From Verrucomicrobiales bacterium (GTDB lineage: Bacteria > Verrucomicrobiota > Verrucomicrobiia > Limisphaerales > UBA11320): a stretch of 64,000 nucleotides of DNA. Below are positions 18,710 to 27,524 of this stretch, in pieces. The stretch is taken from assembly GCA_016793885.1 (NCBI GenBank), contig JAEUHE010000009.1:1-64000 (forward strand). Direction: 5' to 3'. How positions within the stretch are numbered: the first letter of the stretch is position 1; every line of letters starts with the position of its first letter. Under the pieces are notes generated by a model. The model did no database searches, was not told the origin of the DNA, and saw only the letters and a list, made by a program, of their open reading frames with translations. Both the position numbers and the translations under genes were made by a program.

Positions 18710-18751
18710 CCGCACCCACCCCGACCCGGAGTCGGGGTGGGTGCGGCTAGG
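18705..18751. repeat. Perfect 21-bp hairpin across the regulator's stop codon
   Basis: Arms 18705-18725 and 18731-18751 are exact reverse complements (21 bases, starting CCTAGCCGCACCC), with a 5-base loop CCGGA. The left arm contains the TAG of the response regulator. There is no T-run after it, so it is not a classical intrinsic terminator, though an RNA stem this stable could protect the mRNA 3' end or stop transcription. Confidence 0.85.
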
Positions 18752-18919
18752 AGGCACTGCGTGCGGGGAAAAGGGTTAACCCCGATGAGGGCCTCTCTTC
18801 GCCGATTTTCCCTGAGCGCTTCTCGCCGTGACCCATACAACCCTTTCACACGCCGAGCATTCATGGGCTCGAACGGAGTCTCGCCCTAACCCGTCACGTC
18901 ACGGCGGTAGAGCAGCGCC

Positions 18920-20551
18920 TTATTTTCCGGCCGTCGAACCGCCATCCCCTCGGCCTTTGTCCTTGGGGTCCTCCTCCTTCTCAAACGGTTGACGAAGCAC
19001 CTTAAGTCCTTCCTCCATCAAGTCCTCGCCCACCTCGGTGACCGCGCTGGTCTGTCGGCGAAAGGTGCGAACGGATACATGCGCCAGGCGGCTCAGGCCT
19101 CGCGGGGTGAACATGTAGTAGGCAAGCGAGCTCAGCCCCATCAGCGGGTTGAACTCTCGCATGTTCGACATCACCGCAATCAATTCGCGGGCGGGACGCT
19201 CAGCCGGCTCTCGAACAGTATGAAGCAAGTTCAGCACGAGAATGCAGGCGATCAGTGAGCCCACGATGATCACATGGTAGTTGGTCAGCGGCTGCCCCAG
19301 CCAGGTGCCCAACTGCTCGGGAAGATGACTCAAAATCCAGGCACCCAGGGGCGGTCCTAAGGCCCAAAACATTCGAGTCAGGCTCAGAAAAACGGAGATG
19401 TAATGGGTCTTGTGAGTGGAGGGGACCATTTTGATCATCACCGCAAACTGACACAGCTCAAACCCGGAAAACATAAACCCGGTGATGAAGTAGTTCAGAT
19501 AGAGATGGGTGTAGCGAGCAGGTCCCGAGAACAGCCAGGAGACGGCCGCGGCCGTCAGCCAGATGAGCGCCGTCGTGATCAACACCGGCTTGTTTCCAAA
19601 CCGATCACTCAAAGGCCCCCAGGTCTTGAGCGAGATCAACCCACCCAACGTGCTGATCAACGTCAGCAACGTCAGGTCTCCCAACGATCGATGCAGCCCG
19701 TTCAGCACGTAGACGCTGTAAAAAGGGTTCCCTAAATAGAGACACATTCCGAAGAGCCCCGTGAACAGAATGAGTCGAACGAAATTTCCATCCCGGAGTG
19801 TATCCAACAAACTGACTTGGGCCGCCTCCGGAGGCTGCCTCACCGTCGCGGAGGCCGGCAGCTTCATCCTCAGAAAATAAAACAATCCGCAGAACCGCGA
19901 GATCGACGCCGCCAGAAAGATCAGGCCAAAGACGTACAACGCATTTTCATAGGCATCCGCGATCTGACCGGCCGCAAACGTCACCACCAAACTCCAAGTG
20001 CCGAAGATCAGGTTCCGTCGACCGAAATACTTCCCCCGAATGTTGAGCGGGACCAGATCGGAGACAGCGGCCGACCACGCAACGGCACTAATGCTGTTGG
20101 CCAGAGTCGAGGTCAACACAATCACGGCAAATGCGAGGTCCCTTTGCGGAAGGTCCAGCCAGGGAAAGATGGGCAGAAGCATCCACGGCACCGCATTCAG
20201 CGCCACGCCCAACGCTATAATCCGTCGCAACGAGTAACGGGACTGCAGCCATGCCGTCATCGGGGGCTGGATGAAGAGACAAAGAAACGGGGTGAGCGAC
20301 AGAAAAGCCACCGCGCCATTCCCCCACCCCAAGGCTTTCACCGCAAAGCCGATCAGGAACGGCAGATTGCCGGTGGTCAAGTGAAGCATCGGGACGCTGA
20401 AGCACGCTTCGATCGTGCAATACTTCAGCGAGAGCAGCAGTTCCCGTTTTCGAATGGCGTCCACGTCAGGTCTGGCGGGGGTGCAGGAATACCGCCGGAC
20501 CGATGAAAGCGGCAGCGGGCCGTAGGAAGCAATCTCCATCTTGTCGTCCAC
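18920..20551 (-). CDS. MFS transporter
   Basis: Protein of 543 residues with about 12 membrane segments. An N-terminal 40-residue polar leader is followed by helices containing [36 protein letters not shown] and [19 protein letters not shown] (a loop sequence common in uncharacterised bacterial MFS proteins). The centre has [20 protein letters not shown], the second MFS loop motif. A cytoplasmic C-terminal tail (about 470-543) is charged. Substrate not identifiable. It is divergent from hisF and its 5' end overlaps upstream-extended versions of hisF but not the GTG start chosen there. Confidence 0.85.
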   Translation of the reverse strand: MDDKMEIASYGPLPLSSVRRYSCTPARPDVDAIRKRELLLSLKYCTIEACFSVPMLHLTTGNLPFLIGFAVKALGWGNGAVAFLSLTPFLCLFIQPPMTAWLQSRYSLRRIIALGVALNAVPWMLLPIFPWLDLPQRDLAFAVIVLTSTLANSISAVAWSAAVSDLVPLNIRGKYFGRRNLIFGTWSLVVTFAAGQIADAYENALYVFGLIFLAASISRFCGLFYFLRMKLPASATVRQPPEAAQVSLLDTLRDGNFVRLILFTGLFGMCLYLGNPFYSVYVLNGLHRSLGDLTLLTLISTLGGLISLKTWGPLSDRFGNKPVLITTALIWLTAAAVSWLFSGPARYTHLYLNYFITGFMFSGFELCQFAVMIKMVPSTHKTHYISVFLSLTRMFWALGPPLGAWILSHLPEQLGTWLGQPLTNYHVIIVGSLIACILVLNLLHTVREPAERPARELIAVMSNMREFNPLMGLSSLAYYMFTPRGLSRLAHVSVRTFRRQTSAVTEVGEDLMEEGLKVLRQPFEKEEDPKDKGRGDGGSTAGK

Positions 20552-20595
20552 TAATGGCTTGTCAGGCGGAGCGGGATTCGAGGTATGCTCCAGCC

Positions 20596-21372
20596 GTGCT
20601 CGCGAAACGCGTCATTCCCTGCCTGGATGTCCACGACGGAAAAGTCACCCGTGGCGTCCAATTCGGCCGCGCTGAGGACGGCGGACTCCGGAACGTCGGC
20701 GACCCCGTTGAACTCGCGATCCGTTACAACGAACAAGGGGCCGACGAGATGGTGTTCTTTGACATCACCGCGAGCGCACACGGCCGAGCATCGATGGTCG
20801 ATGTCATCCAAAGGGCGGCAGACCAATGCTTTATGCCTCTCACCGTCGGAGGCGGGATACGCTCCGTGGAGGACATGCATACCATGCTCAAAGCCGGGGC
20901 GGACAAGATCAGCATCAATTCCTCGGCCATCGCTCAACCCGATCTGATCCGCGCGGGGGCCGAGAAATTTGGCAGCCAATGCATCGTTGTTTCCATCGAT
21001 GCTAAAAAAACAGCCCCCGGTCGGTGGGAGGTCTTCGTTCGGGGAGGGAGGCAGGCCACCGGACTCGAAGCGATCGCCTGGGCGGAACAGGCGGTCGGCT
21101 TGGGCGCCGGCGAGATCGTGCTCAATAGCATCGATGCTGATGGCACAAAGAATGGTTTTGATCTGGAGATCACTCGCCGGGTCAGCGAAGCGGTTGGAGT
21201 GCCGGTCGTTGCCAGCGGTGGAGCCGGCAAACTGGATCACTTGGCGGAGGTACTCCTTGAAGGCAAAGCCGATGCCGTGCTAGCTGCCAGTATCTTCCAC
21301 TTCCAGGAATTCACCGTCGGCGACGTGAAACGTCACCTGGCCGATCGCGGGATCCCGGTGAGACTTCGGTAA
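20596..21372 (+). CDS. hisF: Imidazole glycerol phosphate synthase subunit HisF
   Basis: Cyclase subunit of histidine synthesis: with HisH it converts PRFAR and ammonia to IGP and AICAR. The protein (258 residues from GTG at 20596) begins [20 protein letters not shown] with catalytic Asp11 and has VVSIDAK (catalytic Asp near 130), [23 protein letters not shown] and [10 protein letters not shown], all standard. The open frame extends 31 codons upstream, but those residues do not fit the family and would overlap the divergent MFS gene, so GTG is preferred; GAGG lies about 11 bases before. No other his gene is nearby. Confidence 0.95.
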   Translation: MLAKRVIPCLDVHDGKVTRGVQFGRAEDGGLRNVGDPVELAIRYNEQGADEMVFFDITASAHGRASMVDVIQRAADQCFMPLTVGGGIRSVEDMHTMLKAGADKISINSSAIAQPDLIRAGAEKFGSQCIVVSIDAKKTAPGRWEVFVRGGRQATGLEAIAWAEQAVGLGAGEIVLNSIDADGTKNGFDLEITRRVSEAVGVPVVASGGAGKLDHLAEVLLEGKADAVLAASIFHFQEFTVGDVKRHLADRGIPVRLR

Positions 21373-21400
21373 AGCAACCTGCTCGGTAAGGCAACCTGCT
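21367..21400. repeat. 17-base direct duplication between hisF and infA stops
   Basis: CGGTAAAGCAACCTGCT (21367-21383) is followed immediately by CGGTAAGGCAACCTGCT (21384-21400), one mismatch. The first copy contains the hisF stop, the second touches the infA stop on the other strand. Confidence 0.85.
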
Positions 21401-21611
21401 ATCCGATTCGGTAGGTAATGCGGGCCTTGTCGAGGTCGTAGGGAGACATCTCCATGCGAACACGATCTCCGACCGTCAGGCGAATGAAACGCTTGCGCAT
21501 CTTCCCGGAAATATGAGCCAGGACTTGATGCTTGTTGTCCAGTTCCACACGGAACATCGTTCCAGCCAACACGGTCAGGATTCGACCTTCGATTTCGATC
21601 GGTTCTTCCAT
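21399..21611 (-). CDS. infA: Translation initiation factor IF-1
   Basis: A 70-residue S1-like OB-fold protein with almost the whole IF-1 consensus: [58 protein letters not shown]. Normal length is 71-73. It binds the ribosomal A site of the 30S subunit with IF-2 and IF-3. Convergent with hisF and 264 bases downstream of waaA on the same strand; the gap has a weak AAGGCC/GGCCTT hairpin near 21725-21742, so it may have its own promoter. Confidence 0.97.
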   Translation of the reverse strand: MEEPIEIEGRILTVLAGTMFRVELDNKHQVLAHISGKMRKRFIRLTVGDRVRMEMSPYDLDKARITYRIG

Positions 21612-21875
21612 TCTGTCTGTCTCTACAGGGAGCGTTCTCTACATCAGCGCAGTTTTGGTCTGAATTGATAGACGCCCGACTGACTCGCTCAAGACCGAGG
21701 TTCGGGCACTGCAGCAGTTCACTTAAGGCCGCTCGGGGCCTTCCGTGAACGCCGCGACCTTCGCCCTGCTGGCTAGGGAAAATCAAGGGTATATTTTCAA
21801 AAACCGGGCTGTTCCGGACCCCAAAATCTCCGCTGATCAGGAGCCCCGAAACCGTCTGCCCAGCGAGACCCGCCG

Positions 21876-23195
21876 CTATTCGATGTGGAGCCCGCCGCCG
21901 TTCAGCTTCTGGATCACCATCTCAACCGTGCGTTCGATGGCGCCTTGGTTTTCTTGCACAACGCGCAAGGCATTGCGTCCCAAATCGCTGGATCGCGCAG
22001 GGTCAGCTAGCAGATCCCCGATAACCTGTTCCAATTCAGCCGCATGCCTCACTTGAACAGCGCCTTTTTGAGCCACAAAGATCCCCGCAATCGCCGCAAA
22101 GTTCTCCATGTTCGGGCCAAATACCATCGGCTTACCCATCGCGCCTGGTTCAATGGGATTCTGACCGCCATGGGCTTTGAGGCTCTTACCGACGAAGATC
22201 ACATTGGCGCGCTCGTAGAAGTACTTGAGTTCTCCGGTGGTGTTCACCATCAGACAATCCACCGCACCAGGAGCATGGGCGGTGTGCGCTGTGATCTGGG
22301 TTCGGTAGACTAAGCGCAGCTGCTGAGCCTCCATGTCGCGCCCCGCATCCTTGGCGCGCTCCGCATGGCGCGGCACCACAATCAGGAAGAGATTCTTAAA
22401 ACGGGCCCGCAGCTTCAGAAAGATCTCCCCAATCACCGCCTCTTCCCCGGCATGTGTGCTGCCGGCAACGAGGACCGGCGCCGAAGAATCCACCCCGAGC
22501 TGCTTCAGCAAGGCCGGCACATCCAACAAACGACGCTCGTCCAGTTTAACGGAATCAAACTTCAGGCTGCCCAAAACGCGCACGGCTTCGGGACGGCAGC
22601 CGATCTCGACCAACTTCTCAGCATCCTCCTGGTTCTGACATCCCACCCCAGCCAAGGACTGGAACAAGGGACGAAATAGAAATCCCCAGAACCGATAACC
22701 TCGTCGGGACCGTTCGGAGAGCCGAGCGTTAATCAGAAAAGTCGGGATCCCGAGATCGCGACAACGCCAGATGAAATTCGGCCAAATCTCCGCCTCGATC
22801 AAAATCACCGCTTCGGGATGGATCGTGCCGAGGGCTTTCCACACCCACGGCTTCCGATCGATGGGATAATAAATCTTTTGGATATGAGACGGCAGACGCT
22901 TCTTGAGCTCCCCCATCCCGGTGCTCGTAGTGGTCGAAACCACGATCTTGATGTTGGGGATCCGTGGCTCCAAGGCCTGAATTAGATGCATGCAGATGTT
23001 CACCTCACCCACACTCACCGCATGCAGCCAAATGATGTGGCGGTTGGTGAGGGCCTGCTTGACCTTGGCGTCAAAACGCCCAAACCGGTGCCCAAAATTC
23101 TCCTTCCATCCACCGCGACGCCACATCTTGAAAAAATAAAAAGGCGCGCTGAGGTAAAAAAAGACACTAAATAAAATATTGTAAATGAATCTCAT
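21876..23195 (-). CDS. waaA: 3-deoxy-D-manno-octulosonic acid (Kdo) transferase
   Basis: Protein of 439 residues of the GT30 family, adding Kdo from CMP-Kdo to lipid IVA at the inner membrane. One N-terminal membrane anchor (about 3-22); catalytic area IIWLHAVSVGEVNICM near residue 55-70 with the conserved Glu; STTTSTGM; EAEIWPNFIWRC; INARLSERSRRGY; KFDSV; VPRHAERA; and the C-terminal GGQNPIEPGAMGKPMVFGP, which binds the nucleotide. It shows that the organism makes LPS. No other LPS genes are in the window. Confidence 0.95.
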   Translation of the reverse strand: MRFIYNILFSVFFYLSAPFYFFKMWRRGGWKENFGHRFGRFDAKVKQALTNRHIIWLHAVSVGEVNICMHLIQALEPRIPNIKIVVSTTTSTGMGELKKRLPSHIQKIYYPIDRKPWVWKALGTIHPEAVILIEAEIWPNFIWRCRDLGIPTFLINARLSERSRRGYRFWGFLFRPLFQSLAGVGCQNQEDAEKLVEIGCRPEAVRVLGSLKFDSVKLDERRLLDVPALLKQLGVDSSAPVLVAGSTHAGEEAVIGEIFLKLRARFKNLFLIVVPRHAERAKDAGRDMEAQQLRLVYRTQITAHTAHAPGAVDCLMVNTTGELKYFYERANVIFVGKSLKAHGGQNPIEPGAMGKPMVFGPNMENFAAIAGIFVAQKGAVQVRHAAELEQVIGDLLADPARSSDLGRNALRVVQENQGAIERTVEMVIQKLNGGGLHIE

Positions 23196-23340
23196 CCAGT
23201 CGTTTCGGCCGCAGTGTAGTGTCGAGCGCGGTGGGATCCAAGGGACAATTTCCCCGTCCTCCCCAAGAATCGGCAGTCCTCGACTCCTGCTTTATCCTCA
23301 GATTTGGCTCGCACGCCGTCCACACCTGAGCTACATAACC

Positions 23341-23436
23341 ATGGCAAAACGCCGGGCGGAAGTCCCTTTGTTCACGCTTCCGCGCTCAAACAGGCGTGTT
23401 TCTAGGTTGGTGGTGCTAGGTTTGGAAAGCGTATGA
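23341..23436 (+). CDS. Possible 31-residue upstream peptide coupled to HNH gene
   Basis: ATG at 23341 opens a 31-codon frame (MAKRRAEVPLFTLPRSNRRV...) whose TGA overlaps the ATG of the HNH gene as ATGA (23433-23436). The peptide is strongly basic (seven Arg plus one Lys in 31). The overlap suggests translational coupling, but there is no clear ribosome site and no family, so it may be chance. Confidence 0.3.
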   Translation: MAKRRAEVPLFTLPRSNRRVSRLVVLGLESV

Positions 23437-24017
23437 GCGACGTCCTAAACAAAGCAACAGTGCTAGTGCTTAACCGCAATTGGCAAGCGATCAACGTCCG
23501 CACCCCCGCTGACGCTTTCTGCCAAATGTCCTCTGGAACGGCAACCGCCCTCGAGATACGAGGCGAGGAGGAAATCCGTCCGGTCAGCTGGGAAGAATGG
23601 CTTCAATTGCCGATTCGCCCAGAAGACAACGCGGTCCTGACCGTCCGTGGTCCCATTCGCGTGCCCAGCGTCATCGTCGCCGTAAACTACTCCCGGGTCC
23701 CCATGCGCCGCCCCACTTTGAACGCACGCGCCATTCGGGAACGAGATGGCAACCGCTGCCAATACACCGGTCGGCTACTCCGAGCCGACGAGGGCAGCAT
23801 CGATCATATCCTTCCCCGCTCTAAAGGTGGCAAGGACTCCTGGGACAATTGCGTTTGGGCCAGCAAGGAAATCAACAATCGCAAAGGAAATCGCTTGCCA
23901 CAAGAGGCCGGACTGAGCCTAATACGCGCACCCAAATCACCAGCGGAATTGCCCGTCACTGCATTCATACGCAATTTCCATGGGATAGCTGATTGGCGAT
24001 TCTTTGTGGCGGATTAG
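23433..24017 (+). CDS. HNH endonuclease
   Basis: Protein of 194 residues. An N-terminal beta-rich part (KATVLVLNRNWQAINVRTPA, VPSVIVAVNYSRVPMRRPTL) precedes the HNH core: RERDGNRCQYTGRLL (first Cys, usual second Cys replaced), GSIDHILPRSKGGKDSWDNC (catalytic DH with N) and NNRKGNRLPQEAGL. This architecture is a widespread family in Planctomycetes, Verrucomicrobia and Cyanobacteria, sometimes near phage or repair genes but here among housekeeping genes. Target unknown; it likely cuts DNA with a divalent metal. A good intrinsic terminator follows at 24054-24080. Confidence 0.9.
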   Translation: MSDVLNKATVLVLNRNWQAINVRTPADAFCQMSSGTATALEIRGEEEIRPVSWEEWLQLPIRPEDNAVLTVRGPIRVPSVIVAVNYSRVPMRRPTLNARAIRERDGNRCQYTGRLLRADEGSIDHILPRSKGGKDSWDNCVWASKEINNRKGNRLPQEAGLSLIRAPKSPAELPVTAFIRNFHGIADWRFFVAD

Positions 24018-24053
24018 GCTCTACCTGGAAAGCGGGGTCAGTTGGCCGCCAAA

Positions 24054-24080
24054 GCAGCCCATCGCTGCTGGGCTGTTTTT
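24054..24080 (+). terminator. Intrinsic terminator after HNH gene
   Basis: CAGCCCA (24055-24061), loop TCGCTGC, TGGGCTG (24069-24075), then five T. It lies 38 bases past the HNH stop. Confidence 0.8.
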
Positions 24081-24200
24081 CTGGCGGAACGGACGCCGCC
24101 AGCTTCCTTTAGGTCCGTTAAAACGTCCGATGTTGGCCCAGTCTTGATCCAGATATTCTCGGTGAGGGGTTCGGAGCCTGCCTCCGCGGTAGCTTCGACC

Positions 24201-27200
24201 TTACTCGGGCGATGAGTCGCCCTCCGAATTCTCCTCTGCTGCCTTGCGCTCCCCCCGTTTGGCATCTCCCGGACCCTGAAACAGATCCTTCAACGTGCGC
24301 ACCGGATGCAACGGAGCCAAGAGGATCCGAGGTATCATGTAGAGCTGATCGGTTTTGGGCTGATCCAGGGTTCCGGTGATCTTGAACTCAAACAGCTTGG
24401 AAACCGGCCAAAAGAGCTTACTCAAAACGAATCCCACCGCAGGCATGTTGCGGAGCAACTCGGCCTCCATGCGCGCGTTGAGGCGCTTGTCGAAGTCAAC
24501 GGTTCCACCGGCCTTGAGCCGCATCGCGCTGGCGCGAATCTCCAGGTCCTGAGTAAAGATGGTGCCGTTCGTGATGCCAAAGCTGCCGGTGGCATGACGA
24601 GCGCGACTGTTTCCCAGCCCCGACGAAAAAGTGTTCAGCACTGGAGACACGAGCGCGAAAAAGGGAATGTCCCAGATCAACCCGTTGGTCAGCTCACCCC
24701 GGCCGTACCCGTTCCAGGTGAACTTGTCGCGTGTGTTCGCGTTGGTGATCACAACCTCACAATCCAAAACACCTTCGACCCGATTCGACCTGCTCGAGAC
24801 GGCCTTCATCAACTGGGACAGAAACACGCCTTGGGCGTTGAGATCGAAACGAAAGTCGGTTCCGCGATCACGAGAAAAATCGAAATGAGCTCCCCCTCGG
24901 ATCTGCCCCCCATAAAACCGGCCTCGCAGCTGCGTCAGATCCAACCGATCTCCCACCCAATCAAGACGGGTAACCACTTGAGGCAGATGAAAGAGCTTCC
25001 AGTTGAACAGAGAAGCATCAACTTCGAAGTGTAAATCATTCTCGTTTCGACGCTTTAAGGTGTCTACCACCCCATTCATCTTTACGAACGGCGGAGCCTG
25101 AAACCGATACTCCTCCATGACCTCGGCCACTTTTGGACCGATGGCCCGGCATACCGGTGCCAGATGCACTCGACTCACCACATTGCTCAGCCGAAGTTTC
25201 TGCTCGTCCAAATCGAACCAGGCCTCAGCCACCGTGGCTTTTCCTTCCTCGCGATCCATCGCAAGATCACGCGCGATAAACAGCCGATTTGTGTAGCTCA
25301 GTGTGCCCACCTGGACCCCCTTGGCAGACTCCCCCCGAAAGCTCATGTTGGTCGCCTGAAAGCTCGCCAAAACCGACAGCAGCTCGGGAGATCGCCATCG
25401 CCCTCTCACCTCTCCCTGAATCAGGGGGGGCTCACCAAACTGGAACAGATCGAGTTCATCGTGGGCTGATGAGGCTAGCATCGGCTTGATCGCTTTGAGG
25501 TCAATCTGACTCCGGATCCGGAAGGAATAATCCTTCGTCACCTCGTCGGAAAAATGGGCCAGCTCGAGGGTCCCTTCCGGACGAATCGCAACGATGTTAG
25601 GAAGCCACCAGACCTGGTTCGAGCTGAAGAAACTCATTGTGGCGGAGGAGAACTCCGCCTTTCGAAAATCTCCCTCCCCCACCCGCATCCGACCGGAGAC
25701 TCGCAACGATGGAATGGACTCCTCCTTCCAAGGAATCGGCCCCAAGGCAAGGTTCGAAGTGGGACCCAAGCGGTTCAGGAAATGCGACCATTGGGGCAGC
25801 CGGATTTCTGCGTCCGCCTTGACCCACGGAGGCTGCTTCCATCCGTACTGGCTGAGCCATCGGGTGGCGTTCGTTCCCAGCAGCGGGCCCAACAGGTGAG
25901 CGTCGGTCGTGTTGGTCAGAGAAACCGAGACCAGGCGATTGGATACGTTCAAACTCAACGCGGCATCGATCTCCCCGCGGTTCAACACCCCATGAAGCCG
26001 CGAGATGGAGATATCGGGAAACCGCCACCCTCCTTGCAGCTCCATCTCATCCACACTCAGCTTCGGGACCTCCACCCCTCCCAAGGACAGCTCCCATTTG
26101 GCCTCAGGAACCGCCAGAGAGTCCAAGAAGGGCTGGCGCAGCCTCCAAATCGCCACGCCATTGGCATCCTCGGCACGATTCCAAAACTCATTGGTTAACG
26201 GATTGGTAAACTCCGCCTTGGCTCGAACCCGTTGCGCACTGGCGCTGTTTAGCCTCGCCTGCAATCCCGCCAGCGTGATCTCCCCGGACAAAGGGGTCCA
26301 ACCGGCCGCATCCACCATCAGCCTTCCATCCACCATCGGCTCCCCCGTCGAACCGCCTGGCCAGGCAACGTGCTGGCCGCTGCTGCGAAGGGTAACCGCA
26401 AATCGATCCAACGAGTTGGACGGGCGCTCAAAACGAAGTTGCCCCTGGATGCCATCCAAACTCAGGGTTCGGGTCCTCAGCCGGGAGCAAACCAGCGCGA
26501 ATTCCCCGGAGCGCGCCAACGGTTCGTCAAGGCGATGAGCCCAGTTCCCCTCCAAGCGCAGGTCATTGGCCTCCCCCCACGGCGTACGACACCCTTCCCC
26601 GCTCAATCGCCATCTCAGCTCAAACGGCTGAGACATGTTGACGGGTGGGAGAATTTTTGACCACAGCTCCACATTCGTCCCCGTCAGCCACGGCGAGGTC
26701 AAGGAAGGCAACTTGAAATCCAGCTCGGCCTGAAAGCTGTTCGTCTGCTGCAAATCCCCGAGCAGCCGCAGGCTAAGGGAGGACCCAGGAGAAAGCTCAC
26801 ACCGATTGAGAGACTCCGCCACATCTCGCAAGGCTTGTTCGGTCGACACTCCGGATGGGGTTGCCTGCCGCCGCTGGGGCCATCGAATCTCGCGCAAATG
26901 CGTGATGTTGGTCAGGTGGGCCTCGATACTGACATCGAGGCCATGGAAGCGGGCGGTCAAGGAGGAGAGTTCCAAGCGATCGGGCTCCGCATAGAGGAGC
27001 CTCCCCTCCACCTTCTCGAGAGTCAGGCTGCGGGTCACTTCGTTGCTGCTCGTTAAGATCCACACACATCTCCCTTGGCGAAGGAGGAGAGACTCCGGAG
27101 TGAAGACGAACCGGCGCAGATCTTCGCGGCTCAGACGAAAGTCGATCCGATCCACGAACAGCTCAGGACCTCTAGCCCCCGAGCCGCTGGGACGAAGGTG

Positions 27201-27473
27201 CAGGTCTTCCCCTACAATCCCCTGCATCCAACGAAAACGCAGCCGGCTGTACTCCATGTGCCAGCCTCGGCGTTCCAGGCTTTGCACCAACCTCTGCTTG
27301 ACCGTCTCGGGCAGCCCGACGTTATGAAGATGAATGAAGAAGGCCGCAATGATCAAGGCCAGGCAAACCACGCCGGTTCGCGCAAAGCGCCAGCAAAAGC
27401 GGAACACGGACCGAACTCGACTGGGCAGCCATTGTATCATGGACGGGGCGAAAGAGCGCACTGGCGCCTGCAA
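24201..27473 (-). CDS. AsmA-like/TamB-like membrane-anchored protein
   Basis: Protein of 1090 residues. One N-terminal membrane helix (about 32-48, TGVVCLALIIAAFFIHLH), then a long beta-rich periplasmic region. The C-terminal AsmA-like domain reads GSFGITNGTIFTQDLEIRAS, RLKAGGTVDFDKRLNARMEA and ITGTLDQPKTDQLYMIPR, as in DUF3971/AsmA_2 proteins that are believed to form lipid-conducting bridges between membranes. Start could be 27473 or ATG at 27440. It follows the DUF4340 gene by 51 bases and is probably the last member of the Gld-like operon. Role in outer-membrane lipid supply is inferred from the family. Confidence 0.82.
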   Translation of the reverse strand: MQAPVRSFAPSMIQWLPSRVRSVFRFCWRFARTGVVCLALIIAAFFIHLHNVGLPETVKQRLVQSLERRGWHMEYSRLRFRWMQGIVGEDLHLRPSGSGARGPELFVDRIDFRLSREDLRRFVFTPESLLLRQGRCVWILTSSNEVTRSLTLEKVEGRLLYAEPDRLELSSLTARFHGLDVSIEAHLTNITHLREIRWPQRRQATPSGVSTEQALRDVAESLNRCELSPGSSLSLRLLGDLQQTNSFQAELDFKLPSLTSPWLTGTNVELWSKILPPVNMSQPFELRWRLSGEGCRTPWGEANDLRLEGNWAHRLDEPLARSGEFALVCSRLRTRTLSLDGIQGQLRFERPSNSLDRFAVTLRSSGQHVAWPGGSTGEPMVDGRLMVDAAGWTPLSGEITLAGLQARLNSASAQRVRAKAEFTNPLTNEFWNRAEDANGVAIWRLRQPFLDSLAVPEAKWELSLGGVEVPKLSVDEMELQGGWRFPDISISRLHGVLNRGEIDAALSLNVSNRLVSVSLTNTTDAHLLGPLLGTNATRWLSQYGWKQPPWVKADAEIRLPQWSHFLNRLGPTSNLALGPIPWKEESIPSLRVSGRMRVGEGDFRKAEFSSATMSFFSSNQVWWLPNIVAIRPEGTLELAHFSDEVTKDYSFRIRSQIDLKAIKPMLASSAHDELDLFQFGEPPLIQGEVRGRWRSPELLSVLASFQATNMSFRGESAKGVQVGTLSYTNRLFIARDLAMDREEGKATVAEAWFDLDEQKLRLSNVVSRVHLAPVCRAIGPKVAEVMEEYRFQAPPFVKMNGVVDTLKRRNENDLHFEVDASLFNWKLFHLPQVVTRLDWVGDRLDLTQLRGRFYGGQIRGGAHFDFSRDRGTDFRFDLNAQGVFLSQLMKAVSSRSNRVEGVLDCEVVITNANTRDKFTWNGYGRGELTNGLIWDIPFFALVSPVLNTFSSGLGNSRARHATGSFGITNGTIFTQDLEIRASAMRLKAGGTVDFDKRLNARMEAELLRNMPAVGFVLSKLFWPVSKLFEFKITGTLDQPKTDQLYMIPRILLAPLHPVRTLKDLFQGPGDAKRGERKAAEENSEGDSSPE

Positions 27474-27524
27474 CCTGCGGTCTGCGAGCAGTCAGCGCGC
27501 TCCACCACAAGCGTTTCACGGAGA

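Noticed and set aside
18705-18751. Ordinary intrinsic terminator
   Set aside because: No T-run follows on either strand; kept as a hairpin instead.
20503-20595. Upstream extension of hisF
   Set aside because: Residues do not fit HisF and would overlap the divergent MFS gene; GTG at 20596 gives the standard N-terminus.
24038-24265. 75-codon minus-strand frame after the AsmA-like gene
   Set aside because: Overlaps the AsmA-like gene end and the HNH terminator; no recognisable features.
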